DNA from: Limnohabitans sp. Rim8
GTDB taxonomy: Bacteria; Pseudomonadota; Gammaproteobacteria; Burkholderiales; Burkholderiaceae_C
Direction: 5' to 3'
NCBI GenBank assembly: GCA_945901045.1
Contig: CAMDKK010000006.1
Location: 45,846-109,845 of the forward strand
Length of the DNA: 64,000 bases
The notes under the pieces were generated by a model. That model was given only the letters and a program-made list of their open reading frames with translations. It did no database searches and was not told the DNA's origin. Positions 12,148 to 20,609 of the stretch are shown piece by piece. The position numbers and the translations under genes are program-made. Every line of letters begins with the position of its first letter. Position 1 is the first letter of the stretch.

Positions 12148-13701
12148 ATGAAGACACAAGCCCATCAGGGTTGCAGCATGGGTGATTTGATCATCACCGC
12201 CATTCACCGAGGGGGTGATCGCGATGCATTTGTTTGGGGTGATCTGCACATCACTTACCGGGAGATGGGGCGCCAACTCAGCCAAATCATCCAGGTGCTC
12301 GATGGCATGGGCCTGCAACACGGGCAGACGATCGCCACCTTATCGACCAACCGACCGCACGCCTTTTTCATTTCTGCCGCGGCCTATGTGATGGGCTTGC
12401 GCGTCGTGTGGATGAATCCCATGTCTTCGTCAGATGACCATCTGTACCAGGTTGAGGATGCGCAGGTGCAGTTGATGGTTGTGGAGCCATCGAGCTTTGG
12501 CGAGAGGGCTTTGAAGATCGCCCAGTCGGTTGACCGTGCTTTGCCTCTGCTGGGTTTTGGGCCTTGGGGGGGACAAACCGATTTGTTCAGCCAAATGGCC
12601 CTGCACACCCCGCAAACCCTGGTCTCTGGCAGCCAAGAGGATGACCACTGCGCCTTGATTTACACCGGTGGTACCACTGGCAAGCCCAAAGGCGTTTTGC
12701 ATACCCACCGCGTGATGGTGGCCATGGTAATGATGCAAATGGCTGATTTCGATTGGCCTGCCCTGCCGCGCTTTTTGGCCATGACGCCCATCACCCATGC
12801 GGCAGGGGCCTTGATTCCACCGGTGCTGATGCATTCAGGCACGGTGATCATGCACCCGGGCTTTGATGTCAAAACCTTTTGCGCCTTGGTCCAGCGGCAC
12901 CGGGTCAATTGCACCTTCATGGTACCCACCATGATTTACGTTCTGCTCGATTCGCCAGTGCGTCAAGACCACGATTTGAGCAGTCTTGAAACCCTTATTT
13001 ACGGCGCAGCCTCCATCGCACCTGCGCGTTTGAAAGAGGGCATCGCGGAACTCGGGCCGATCTTCATGCAGCTGTATGGACAGTCCGAGGCACCCATGGC
13101 CATGACGGTCTTGCACAAGCACGAGCATGACCCCGAAAACTACCCGCACCGTTTGAGCTCCTGTGGCACTCCGGTGGTGGGTATTCAACTTGCGTTGCTC
13201 GATGATGAGGGCCAACCCGTTCCCACCGGTGAAGTGGGTGAGATTTGCGTGAGGGGGCCCCTGGTCATGCAAGAGTACATCCACAAACCTGAAGAGAATG
13301 CGCAGGCATTTCGACATGGTTGGCTTTACAGCGGCGATTTGGCTCGGCGCGACAACGACGGTTACTTGTACATTGTGGACCGCTCCAAGGACATGGTCAT
13401 CTCCGGGGGGTTCAATGTCTATCCGCGCGAAATCGAGGATGTGTTGGCCACACACCCCGCTGTGGCAGCTGTGGCGGTGGTCGGTGTGCCCCATGAAAAA
13501 TGGGGTGAGGCCGTCCACGCGGTGGTGGTTTGGCGCACTGGCCAAACGGCCGATTGGGGCGAGCTGGCTGACCGGGTCAGGGCCAAAAAAGGTGCTGTCC
13601 ATGTGCCCAAATATTTCCATGCCGTTGACCAGTTGCTGACCACGGGTCTGGGCAAGGTCGATAAGAAAGCCATCCGTATGCAAGTGCAGAACTTTCATTG
13701 A
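12148..13701 (+). CDS. AMP-dependent acyl-CoA synthetase/ligase
   Basis: The 517-residue enzyme has the ANL superfamily motifs: the AMP-binding loop YTGGTTGKPKGVLHTH, the YGQSEAP adenine site, SGDLARRD with DRSKDMVISGGFNVYPREIE at the hinge, and the catalytic lysine region GLGKVDKKAIR near the C-terminus. It activates a carboxylic acid to acyl-AMP and then the CoA thioester. The ATG at 12148 follows TGGAGA; earlier in-frame codons lack ribosome sites. It is followed after 34 bases by an Fe-type alcohol dehydrogenase gene and diverges from the MDR operon. Aromatic or fatty acid substrates are both possible. Confidence 0.92.
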   Translation: MKTQAHQGCSMGDLIITAIHRGGDRDAFVWGDLHITYREMGRQLSQIIQVLDGMGLQHGQTIATLSTNRPHAFFISAAAYVMGLRVVWMNPMSSSDDHLYQVEDAQVQLMVVEPSSFGERALKIAQSVDRALPLLGFGPWGGQTDLFSQMALHTPQTLVSGSQEDDHCALIYTGGTTGKPKGVLHTHRVMVAMVMMQMADFDWPALPRFLAMTPITHAAGALIPPVLMHSGTVIMHPGFDVKTFCALVQRHRVNCTFMVPTMIYVLLDSPVRQDHDLSSLETLIYGAASIAPARLKEGIAELGPIFMQLYGQSEAPMAMTVLHKHEHDPENYPHRLSSCGTPVVGIQLALLDDEGQPVPTGEVGEICVRGPLVMQEYIHKPEENAQAFRHGWLYSGDLARRDNDGYLYIVDRSKDMVISGGFNVYPREIEDVLATHPAVAAVAVVGVPHEKWGEAVHAVVVWRTGQTADWGELADRVRAKKGAVHVPKYFHAVDQLLTTGLGKVDKKAIRMQVQNFH

Positions 13702-13735
13702 TATTCATTTTTTATTTTTTCACTAAGGACACTCG

Positions 13736-14902
13736 ATGACAACAGGTTTGTTTTCTTTTTTGCCGCTGGACCGCGTGGTTTTTGGCACGCCTGTGGCCAC
13801 GGCCTTGCAACAAGAGGTGCAATTGCGCAAGGCCCAGCGCGTCTTTGTGGTGACCGGACGCACCCTGAACCAGAAAACCGACTTGATCCGTCTGGCGACT
13901 TCAGGCATTGCCGATCAGATCGTGGGCGTTTTTGACGGCTGCGTGGAGCACACCCCTCGCGATACAGTGATCGCCTTGACCCACGCTTTGCGCGCGGCTC
14001 AGGCTGATCTGATTGTGACCATCGGGGGCGGCACAGTGATTGACACTGTGAAAATCGCATTGGTCTGCTTGGCCGAAAATGTAGAGCGCGTCGAGCAACT
14101 CGACGATTGGCACATGGCCGTCAATCCTGACGGGTCCTTGCGTGTGCCGGTGGTGAGTGAGCCGCCTTGCCGTCAAATCACTGTGCCCACCACCTTGTCG
14201 GGGGCGGAGTTCAGTGATTTGGCCGGCGGCACTGATACGCGCACGGGTGTCAAGCATGGATTTACAGGCAAGTTCATTGGGTCGGCCAGCGTTATTCTCG
14301 ATCCGGCCATGACCTTGGCCACGCCGGATCAACTTTGGTTGTCAACCGGCGTGCGAGCCATTGACCACGCGGTGGAAGCGATGTGTGCTGTGAATGCGCA
14401 ACCTTTCACTGACGCTTTGGCTGTCAGGGCGATTGCCATGCTGCAAACTTCATTGCGCCGCTACATGACAGATCCGCAAGACCAAGAAGCCCGCTTGAAC
14501 GCGCAAATGGGTGCCTGGCTGGCTGCCACCAGCATCCGACGTGTGCATTACGGTGCCAGTCATGGCTTGGGGCACGCATTAGGTGCTGACAGTGGTGTAC
14601 CGCATGGGATCACTTCGTGTGTGCTGCTGCCTTCGGTCATGCGTTACAACCAGGCCTATTGCGCCAAGCCACTGCAGGAAATTGCCGTGGCCTTCGGTGA
14701 TGCTTCTCGACCTGCCGCCGACCAATTGCAGGCCTTGATTGCCGAGTTGAAACTGCCCACCCGTATTTCGCAGCTCTCGGTTCTGCGTGAGCGCTTGCCT
14801 ATCATTGCCGAAAAAGGCTTGGCCAATCCGTTTGTGCGGGCCAACCCAAGGCCCATCTCACAGGCCGCAGACACGCTCGCGATTTTGGAGTCTGCTTGGT
14901 AG
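13736..14902 (+). CDS. Iron-type alcohol dehydrogenase, maleylacetate reductase-like
   Basis: The 388-residue protein has the group III alcohol dehydrogenase layout: an N-terminal Rossmann-like part with IVTIGGGTVIDTVKIA, then the helical metal domain with TGVRAIDHAVEAM and GASHGLGHALGADSGVPHG, which contain the Asp and His residues that bind the metal in iron-dependent members. The short N-terminus FGTPVATALQQE resembles maleylacetate reductases, which reduce maleylacetate to 3-oxoadipate. No hydroxyquinol or chlorocatechol dioxygenase is near, so that substrate is only a guess. It is probably co-transcribed with the acyl-CoA ligase. A hairpin begins right after its stop. Confidence 0.85.
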   Translation: MTTGLFSFLPLDRVVFGTPVATALQQEVQLRKAQRVFVVTGRTLNQKTDLIRLATSGIADQIVGVFDGCVEHTPRDTVIALTHALRAAQADLIVTIGGGTVIDTVKIALVCLAENVERVEQLDDWHMAVNPDGSLRVPVVSEPPCRQITVPTTLSGAEFSDLAGGTDTRTGVKHGFTGKFIGSASVILDPAMTLATPDQLWLSTGVRAIDHAVEAMCAVNAQPFTDALAVRAIAMLQTSLRRYMTDPQDQEARLNAQMGAWLAATSIRRVHYGASHGLGHALGADSGVPHGITSCVLLPSVMRYNQAYCAKPLQEIAVAFGDASRPAADQLQALIAELKLPTRISQLSVLRERLPIIAEKGLANPFVRANPRPISQAADTLAILESAW

Positions 14903-14923
14903 AGCTTGACACGACGTCAAGCT
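14903..14923. terminator. Hairpin between convergent genes, possible bidirectional terminator
   Basis: AGCTTGAC at 14903-14910 pairs perfectly with GTCAAGCT at 14916-14923 around a 5-base loop. It starts immediately after the alcohol dehydrogenase stop and contains the stop codon of the opposing hydrolase gene. No U-tract follows on either strand, so intrinsic termination would be weak. Confidence 0.45.
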
Positions 14924-16065
14924 GAGCCGACAAATTCCAGCAGCAATTGGTTGACGGCCTCGGCCTGTTCTTGCTGCACCCAATGACCGGCACCCGGCAA
15001 TATCTGGCAAATACGCAGTTGGTTGCAAACATTTTGCATGCGCTCAAAAGCCCCGGGTGACTGGTAAATGCCCCAATCGGCCGCACCCGCTATGTAAGCG
15101 CTGGGCACAGTGATGCGCTGTCCACTGAACCGCGACAGTGCGAGGTACTCGTCCCGATCGGTCGAACAGCGGTACCACTGCAAGCCCCCCTGAAAACCGC
15201 GCCGTGCGTACTCAGCCACATAAACGGCCAGATCCGAGTCGGTGAGCCACGTGCAGGCTTGAATTTGTGAGGCAGTCGGCATGAAGGGCGCTACTGCATC
15301 GGCCATGGTCGATGGATAAGGCATGACGTAGTAGTGCGGCAATGCGGCCAGCACCACGGCCTGCCATGCCTTCAAGGGCATGGGTTGATTGGCCGACCAG
15401 TCGGCGCTTTTGACATGGTAGTAGGCCCGCAAAAAATCGTGCAAGCCTTGCGGGGCATGCCACATGTCATCGTTGGCCTGTGCTGATGAGTAGTACCACT
15501 GGTAATGCTGGCGAGCCGGGACCAGTTGTTGCAAGGCCTGCACCTCGTGCGACAAAGCAGCCTGCGCTTGCGTTGCGGTGGCTGCGTCAGGGGGGCCACC
15601 AAAAGGTGCGCTCATCATCACCACGCTTTGAAAGACATCAGGGTGCATCAAGGCGCACCAGGCGGCCACCGGGGAGCCGAAATCGTGACCGATCACAGCA
15701 TGTACTTTGGTGTAGCCAAGCGCGTGTACGAGTGCCAGCACATCACTGACCAAATTCGGCATGTTGCTGGCCCGCCAGTCGCCTTCATAGCGGTCATCGC
15801 TGCCGGTACTTCGGCCATAGCCTCGTTGGTCTGGCGCCACCACATGGAAGCCTGCTTGCGCGAGAGCCGTGAGTTGATGCCGCCAACTGTAGGCCAGTTC
15901 TGGAAAGCCGTGCAGCAAAAGCAGCAAAGGTTTGCGGGTACCGCCGGGGGCGACTTGTCCGGCCTCCAGCAGATGCATCTGCAAGCCGGTTGACAAAGAA
16001 ACGTATCGTGACTGAACACCTGCAGGCAGTGGCAGGGGCGACGCCACGTCGGTGAGTTTGTTCAT
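14917..16065 (-). CDS. Alpha/beta hydrolase, epoxide-hydrolase-like
   Basis: The 382-residue protein carries LLLLHGFPELAYSWRHQ, the HGFPE oxyanion motif of epoxide hydrolases, then VIGHDFGSPVAAW, in which the nucleophile position is aspartate rather than serine. The catalytic histidine is in LPGAGHWVQQE near the C-terminus. Asp-nucleophile members include epoxide hydrolases, haloalkane dehalogenases and fluoroacetate dehalogenases. The start overlaps the end of the SDR gene by 4 bases, so the two are translationally coupled. It is the last gene of the ilvD-like operon. Confidence 0.87.
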   Translation of the reverse strand: MNKLTDVASPLPLPAGVQSRYVSLSTGLQMHLLEAGQVAPGGTRKPLLLLLHGFPELAYSWRHQLTALAQAGFHVVAPDQRGYGRSTGSDDRYEGDWRASNMPNLVSDVLALVHALGYTKVHAVIGHDFGSPVAAWCALMHPDVFQSVVMMSAPFGGPPDAATATQAQAALSHEVQALQQLVPARQHYQWYYSSAQANDDMWHAPQGLHDFLRAYYHVKSADWSANQPMPLKAWQAVVLAALPHYYVMPYPSTMADAVAPFMPTASQIQACTWLTDSDLAVYVAEYARRGFQGGLQWYRCSTDRDEYLALSRFSGQRITVPSAYIAGAADWGIYQSPGAFERMQNVCNQLRICQILPGAGHWVQQEQAEAVNQLLLEFVGSA

Positions 16066-16853
16066 GCGGGTTTGCTGGGTACTTGAGCCTTAGAGCCACC
16101 CAAGTGAACCCCGCCGTCAAGCAATAAAAGTTCGCCGGTCACGGTGCGAGCGCCTGTGGTCAGCCAAACGATGGCTTCGGCCACATCTTCGGGTGAATTG
16201 GCACGCTCCAAGGGTGTGATGGACTCGGACATGGCTTTGACTTTCTCGAAGCCTGCTTGGCCCAATCCATCGACAAACCAGCGCGATGTAATCAGGCCCG
16301 GGCAAACCGCGTTGACTCTGATATCTGGCGCCAATGCCCGTGCGAGGTAGAGTGTCATGGAATTTAATGCACCTTTGGAGGCGATATAAGGCACCGAAGA
16401 ACCGATGCCCAGCGAGCCCGCGATCGAGGACACGTTGACCACCGAGCCTTTTTGCATTTTGAGGTGTGGTGCACAAGCCCGCACCATCTGGAAAGCCCCC
16501 ACCGTGTTCACCGCGTAAATGCGCGAAAAGGTGTCCATGTCCAGAACATCCCAGTTGGCTGCTCCGGTGAAGGTGCTGATCCCTGCATTGTTCACAACTG
16601 CATCAATGCGACCCCATTTATCGATGGCGGCTTGAGTCAAAGCCTTGCAGTCGGCATCTTGCGCGACATCGCCTTGCATCAACAAGGTATCAGCGCCTGC
16701 GGCTTGACAGTCCGCCTGAGATGCTTGGGCCTCGGTCTCACTGCGTGAGTAGTTGATCAAGACGTTGTAGCCTTGTTGGGAAAGAAGAAGTGCGGTCGCT
16801 GCACCGACGCCGGTGCCAGAACCGGTGATAAGAGCTACTTTGCGTTCAGTCAT
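16062..16853 (-). CDS. Short-chain dehydrogenase/reductase (classical SDR)
   Basis: The 263-residue enzyme has every classical SDR motif: TGSGTGVG at residues about 10-17, NNAG, the serine in NVSSIAG and the catalytic YIASK, ending in a GGVHLGG region. It should use NAD(P)H to interconvert a carbonyl and an alcohol. It overlaps both neighbours by 4 bases (ATGA-type junctions), so it is the middle gene of a tightly coupled operon of dehydratase, SDR and hydrolase. A sugar-acid or hydroxy-acid oxidation role fits the IlvD-type neighbour, but the substrate is unknown. Confidence 0.92.
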   Translation of the reverse strand: MTERKVALITGSGTGVGAATALLLSQQGYNVLINYSRSETEAQASQADCQAAGADTLLMQGDVAQDADCKALTQAAIDKWGRIDAVVNNAGISTFTGAANWDVLDMDTFSRIYAVNTVGAFQMVRACAPHLKMQKGSVVNVSSIAGSLGIGSSVPYIASKGALNSMTLYLARALAPDIRVNAVCPGLITSRWFVDGLGQAGFEKVKAMSESITPLERANSPEDVAEAIVWLTTGARTVTGELLLLDGGVHLGGSKAQVPSKPA

Positions 16854-18601
16854 GAGGAATCCTTGGTTGGGTTGGCTTGCAAAAAGTCAAAATCTACACC
16901 TTGGTCAGCCTGGGTAACTGACTGTAAAAATAGTTTCCGGTAACCCCGTTCGGCGCTGGGTCTTGGTTTGGCTAAGCTTGCGAGTCGTGCTGCCATTTCT
17001 GTTTCTTCAATAAGCAATGAAAGTTCGCGGCGCTCGACACTCAGCCGAATGCGGTCTCCGTTTTGAACACAGGCCAGTGGGCCGCCCAGCGCAGACTCTG
17101 GCATGACATGCAGCACGATGGTGCCAAAGGCAGTGCCACTCATGCGTCCATCAGAGATACGGACGATATCTTTAACACCTTGCAAGGCCAGTTTTTTCGG
17201 AATCGGGATGTACCCCGCTTCGGGCATACCCGGGCCACCCAGGGGTCCAATATTTTTCAGAACCAGGATGTCGTCAGCTTTCACGTCTAAGTCCAAATTG
17301 TCAATCCTTAGGGCAAGATCTTCCAGGTTTTCAAAAACAACCGCACGGCCTTCATGCTCCATCAGGACGGGGCTGGCTGCCGATTGTTTGATGATGGCAC
17401 CTCCAGGGGCAAGGTTGCCTTTCAAATAAGCGATGCCTCCTTGCGGATAAATAGGCTTGCTCATGGGGCGAATCACATCTTGTTTGAAGGGGGCGCCGAC
17501 ACGCTCAATTTCTTCACCCAAGGTGCGACCTGTCACGGTCAATGCGTCCAACGCCAGCAAAGGTTTGAGCTCGCGCAGCAAAGTACCCATGCCACCCGCA
17601 GCATGGAAATGCTCCATGTAATGTTGCCCTGAAGGCTTTAGGTCCACCAGAACGGGTGTGTTGCGCCCCATCAGGTCGAGTTCTTCCAAATCAATTTTGA
17701 TGCCCATTCGGCCGGCAATAGCGGCCAGGTGAACGATGCCATTGGTCGAGCCACCAATGGCCAAAAGCACCACCATGGCATTGCGAAAAGCGGCGGGCGT
17801 CAGAATTTTGTCTATCGTTAAGCCGTCTAGCGCCATCCTTACGGCTTGCGCACCTGTGTCCTCAGCAACACGCATGCGGTCCGAAGTCACAGCCGGCGGG
17901 GATGCGCCGCCGGGCACTGTCATGCCCAACGCTTCTGCAATGCAAGCCATGGTGCTGGCCGTGCCCATGACCGAGCAGGTGCCTACGCTGGCGACTAAAC
18001 GGTTGTTGACTTCATCGATTTCAGCGGTGTCGATTTCTTCGGCGCGATAGCGCCCCCAATATCGCCGGCAGTCGGTGCAGGCCCCCACCACCTCGCCGCG
18101 GTGCGAGCCCGTGAGCATGGCGCCGGTTATGAGTTGGATGCTGGGCAGTCCAGCCGAGGCTGCGCCCATCAATTGGGCCGGCACAGTTTTATCGCAGCCG
18201 CCAATCATGACAATGGCATCCATGGGTTGAGCGCGAATCATTTCCTCTGTGTCCATGGACATGAGGTTGCGCAGGTACATGCTGGTCGGCTGGGCAAAAC
18301 TCTCCCCGATGGAGATCGTTGGGAAGTCCATGGGCAGACCGCCTGCGAGCATGATGCCGCGCTTGACCGCTTCGATCAGCTGCGGCATGTTGCCATGACA
18401 GGGGTTGTAGCTGCTGCCTGTATTTGCAATGCCAATGACCGGCCTGTCCAGCGCACTGTCTGTGTAGCCAGCACCTTTGATAAAAGCTTTTCGTAAAAAT
18501 AAAGAAAAGCCGGCGTCACCGTAATTCGTCAGGCCGCCACGAAATCCCTGCGGATCAGCTGCTGCGTTATCATTTTTTGAGGTATTTTTTTTGTTGGACA
18601 T
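16850..18601 (-). CDS. IlvD/Edd family dehydratase (sugar-acid type likely)
   Basis: The 583-residue protein matches the Fe-S dihydroxy-acid/aldonic-acid dehydratase family. Cluster cysteines are seen in NPCHGNMP, MIGGCDKTVPAQ and GTCSVMGTASTM. ACTDCRRYWGRYRAEEID is characteristic of the branch of aldonate dehydratases rather than of ilvD proper. The reaction removes water from a 2,3-dihydroxy acid to give a 2-keto acid. The ATG at 18601 is preferred over a GTG 17 codons upstream because it leads directly into the conserved region. It heads the coupled SDR-hydrolase operon and diverges from the DUF1330 gene across 132 bases. Confidence 0.88.
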   Translation of the reverse strand: MSNKKNTSKNDNAAADPQGFRGGLTNYGDAGFSLFLRKAFIKGAGYTDSALDRPVIGIANTGSSYNPCHGNMPQLIEAVKRGIMLAGGLPMDFPTISIGESFAQPTSMYLRNLMSMDTEEMIRAQPMDAIVMIGGCDKTVPAQLMGAASAGLPSIQLITGAMLTGSHRGEVVGACTDCRRYWGRYRAEEIDTAEIDEVNNRLVASVGTCSVMGTASTMACIAEALGMTVPGGASPPAVTSDRMRVAEDTGAQAVRMALDGLTIDKILTPAAFRNAMVVLLAIGGSTNGIVHLAAIAGRMGIKIDLEELDLMGRNTPVLVDLKPSGQHYMEHFHAAGGMGTLLRELKPLLALDALTVTGRTLGEEIERVGAPFKQDVIRPMSKPIYPQGGIAYLKGNLAPGGAIIKQSAASPVLMEHEGRAVVFENLEDLALRIDNLDLDVKADDILVLKNIGPLGGPGMPEAGYIPIPKKLALQGVKDIVRISDGRMSGTAFGTIVLHVMPESALGGPLACVQNGDRIRLSVERRELSLLIEETEMAARLASLAKPRPSAERGYRKLFLQSVTQADQGVDFDFLQANPTKDSS

Positions 18602-18733
18602 AGGGTTGTTACATCTTTTTATCAAAGGCCGCGACAGTTCAGTGAATCGCACGGGGCTCCATGCAGGATCTTTTTTTAGGATAACCTGTTGGGGGGTAAA
18701 AATTTCAACTTCTATTTTTTAAGGAAAAAAATC

Positions 18734-19027
18734 ATGGCCAAAGCCTATTGGATCAGCGCATACCGCTCTATCTCCAACCCCGATGCATTGGCGGAGTACG
18801 CCAAACTTGCCGGCCCCTCGTTGACTGCCGCTGGCGGCAAATTTCTGGCACGTGGCGTGGCCGCTGCTGTCAAAGAACATGGTCAAAAAGAACGCACTGT
18901 GCTGATCGAGTTTGAGAGCTTGGATGCCGCCTTGGCAGCCTATGACAGCCCTGGTTACAAGGCTGCGCTGGCCGCCTTGGGCGAGAACGCTGTGGTGCGA
19001 GACATTCGCATCCTGGAAGGCGTTTGA
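18734..19027 (+). CDS. DUF1330 family small protein
   Basis: The 97-residue protein reads AKAYWISAYRSISNPDALAEYA, then GGKFLARG, RTVLIEFESLDAALAAYDSP and GYKAAL, matching the DUF1330 ferredoxin-like fold. No enzymatic role is established for the family. The ATG at 18734 follows AAGGAAAAAA. It is 9 bases upstream of a VOC gene and probably forms a two-gene unit with it, divergent from the ilvD-type operon. Confidence 0.88.
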   Translation: MAKAYWISAYRSISNPDALAEYAKLAGPSLTAAGGKFLARGVAAAVKEHGQKERTVLIEFESLDAALAAYDSPGYKAALAALGENAVVRDIRILEGV

Positions 19028-19036
19028 GTAGTCAGC

Positions 19037-19429
19037 ATGATTGACCGCCTCGACCATTTGGTCTTGACCACTTGCGATGAACAAGCCTGTGTGGATTTTT
19101 ACACCAGGATCTTGGGGATGTCGCTGGAGAGCTTTGTCGGGGGTACGCCGCCAATGACGCGCAAGGCTTTCAAGTTTGGCCATCAAAAAATCAACCTGCA
19201 TGTGCGGGGAAAAGAATTTGAACCCAAGGCCCATCTGCCAGTACCCGGTGCATTGGACTTGTGTTTCATAGCATCAGTGCCTTTGGATGAAGTCATTGCC
19301 AAACTGCAACTTGCAGCTTGGCCCATCATCGAAGGTCCGGTTATTCGTTCTGGTGCAACTCAGAAAATCAGGTCGGTTTACCTGCGTGACCCCGACCTGA
19401 ATTTGATTGAAATATCAGAGCTGGCTTGA
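19037..19429 (+). CDS. VOC superfamily (glyoxalase/dioxygenase-fold) protein
   Basis: The 130-residue protein starts MIDRLDHLVLTTCDEQACVD and ends VYLRDPDLNLIEISE, the usual beginning and end of a single VOC module. Likely metal ligands are His7 (LDHLVL), His in INLHVRG and Glu in LIEIS. The family covers glyoxalases, fosfomycin resistance enzymes and extradiol dioxygenase domains; nothing here fixes the substrate. It is probably co-transcribed with the DUF1330 gene. Its stop lies in the loop of a hairpin. Confidence 0.88.
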   Translation: MIDRLDHLVLTTCDEQACVDFYTRILGMSLESFVGGTPPMTRKAFKFGHQKINLHVRGKEFEPKAHLPVPGALDLCFIASVPLDEVIAKLQLAAWPIIEGPVIRSGATQKIRSVYLRDPDLNLIEISELA

Positions 19430-19437
19430 AGCCAGCT
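19419..19437. terminator. Hairpin at the end of the VOC gene, possible terminator
   Basis: AGCTGGCT at 19419-19426 pairs perfectly with AGCCAGCT at 19430-19437 around a TGA loop that is the VOC stop codon. It separates the VOC gene from a convergent Bug gene. Only a short U-rich stretch follows, so its efficiency is uncertain. Confidence 0.5.
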
Positions 19438-19459
19438 TCTTGGCATTGGGATGGCGTTG

Positions 19460-20446
19460 TCAGTCTGCGTAAACGCCAGCAGAACGGATCACCGGGCCCC
19501 ATTTGTTGATCTCTGATTGCAGCCAGGTCCGCAGGCCTTCTGGTGTCTGTTTGCTTTCAGGGACGATTTCCGCTCCCAGATCGGCCATGCGAGCGGCAAA
19601 GGCTGGATCTTTCAAGGCCGTACGCACGGCGGAGCCGAACTTCTCTATGACTGCAGCAGGCGTGCCTTTGGGGCCGTAAATGCCATGCCAAACGATGACT
19701 TCAAAATCCTTCAGGCCACCTTCAGTGAGTGTGGGGGCGTCAGGCAGTGCGCGAATTCGTTGCTTGGTCGTCACGCCATACAGTTTCACGGTCCCTGCCT
19801 TGATGTGCTGTGTCGTTTGCGTGGTTTGGTCGCACAAAAGATCGACTTGTCCGCCCAGAAGCGCATTGAGAGCAGGTGCCGTTCCTGAAAAGGGCACCGT
19901 GGTCAAATCCGCGCCCATGGCTTGCTGGAACAGCATGCCACACAGATGCGAAACAGCGCCCAGTCCAGCGTTGGCGAGGTTAATGGATTTGGCATTGGCT
20001 TTGACATAAGCGGTCAACTCCTGCATGTTTTTGGCTGGGAAATCTTTGCGGGCTATCAGGGTCATGGGCACATCAACGGCTTGGCTCACGTACTCGAAGT
20101 CGGTCATCGGGTTGAAGGCCATTTTTCTGTACAGCGCAGGTGCAGTCGACATGCCATTGTGGTGAATTAGAAAGGTGTAGCCGTCAGGTGCGGCCTTGGC
20201 TACAAAACCTGCAGCCAAAGTGCCGCCAGCACCAGCCTTATTTTCAACAACCACAGTTTGACCTAAGGTCTTGGTCATGGTCGCTGCGAGTGTTCGGGCC
20301 ACAATGTCTGTGGGCCCACCCGCCGCAAAAGGCACCACCAAGCTGATGGGCTTGGTAGGGTAAGTTTGTGCCAAGCTTGAGCCTCCAGCGAAGACACTTA
20401 AAGTGGCTAACACTGATGAAATGATGCGTCGGGGTGCGAGTTTCAT
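19460..20446 (-). CDS. Bug/TctC family periplasmic solute-binding protein
   Basis: The 328-residue protein has a signal peptide ending SSLAQ and the Bug start TYPTKPISLVVPFAAGGPTD, followed by VENKAGAGGTLAAGFVAKA, APDGYTFLIHH, VPFSGTAPALNALLGGQ and LPDAPTLTEGGL. It should bind a small carboxylate in the periplasm. It lies 163 bases downstream of the CoA-transferase gene on the same strand and may belong to the same transcript. No cognate TctAB permease is visible. Confidence 0.92.
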   Translation of the reverse strand: MKLAPRRIISSVLATLSVFAGGSSLAQTYPTKPISLVVPFAAGGPTDIVARTLAATMTKTLGQTVVVENKAGAGGTLAAGFVAKAAPDGYTFLIHHNGMSTAPALYRKMAFNPMTDFEYVSQAVDVPMTLIARKDFPAKNMQELTAYVKANAKSINLANAGLGAVSHLCGMLFQQAMGADLTTVPFSGTAPALNALLGGQVDLLCDQTTQTTQHIKAGTVKLYGVTTKQRIRALPDAPTLTEGGLKDFEVIVWHGIYGPKGTPAAVIEKFGSAVRTALKDPAFAARMADLGAEIVPESKQTPEGLRTWLQSEINKWGPVIRSAGVYAD

Positions 20447-20609
20447 GGTGAACTTTCCTAGGAATAAAGCAAGGCAGTATCCTGCAGGAAATCCGCCCGA
20501 GGTGCAAGGGTATGATCACCTAGTGGCGCAGCTTTGCAGGCGCCAATTCATCTGAAACCCAGGCTATTTCGGGCAGTCGGCCTGAAAAACAGATGGGCTT
20601 GGAGTGACT

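Noticed and set aside
12835-13698. A 287-codon minus-strand open frame
   Set aside because: It is the shadow of the acyl-CoA ligase gene, whose motifs are unmistakable on the plus strand.
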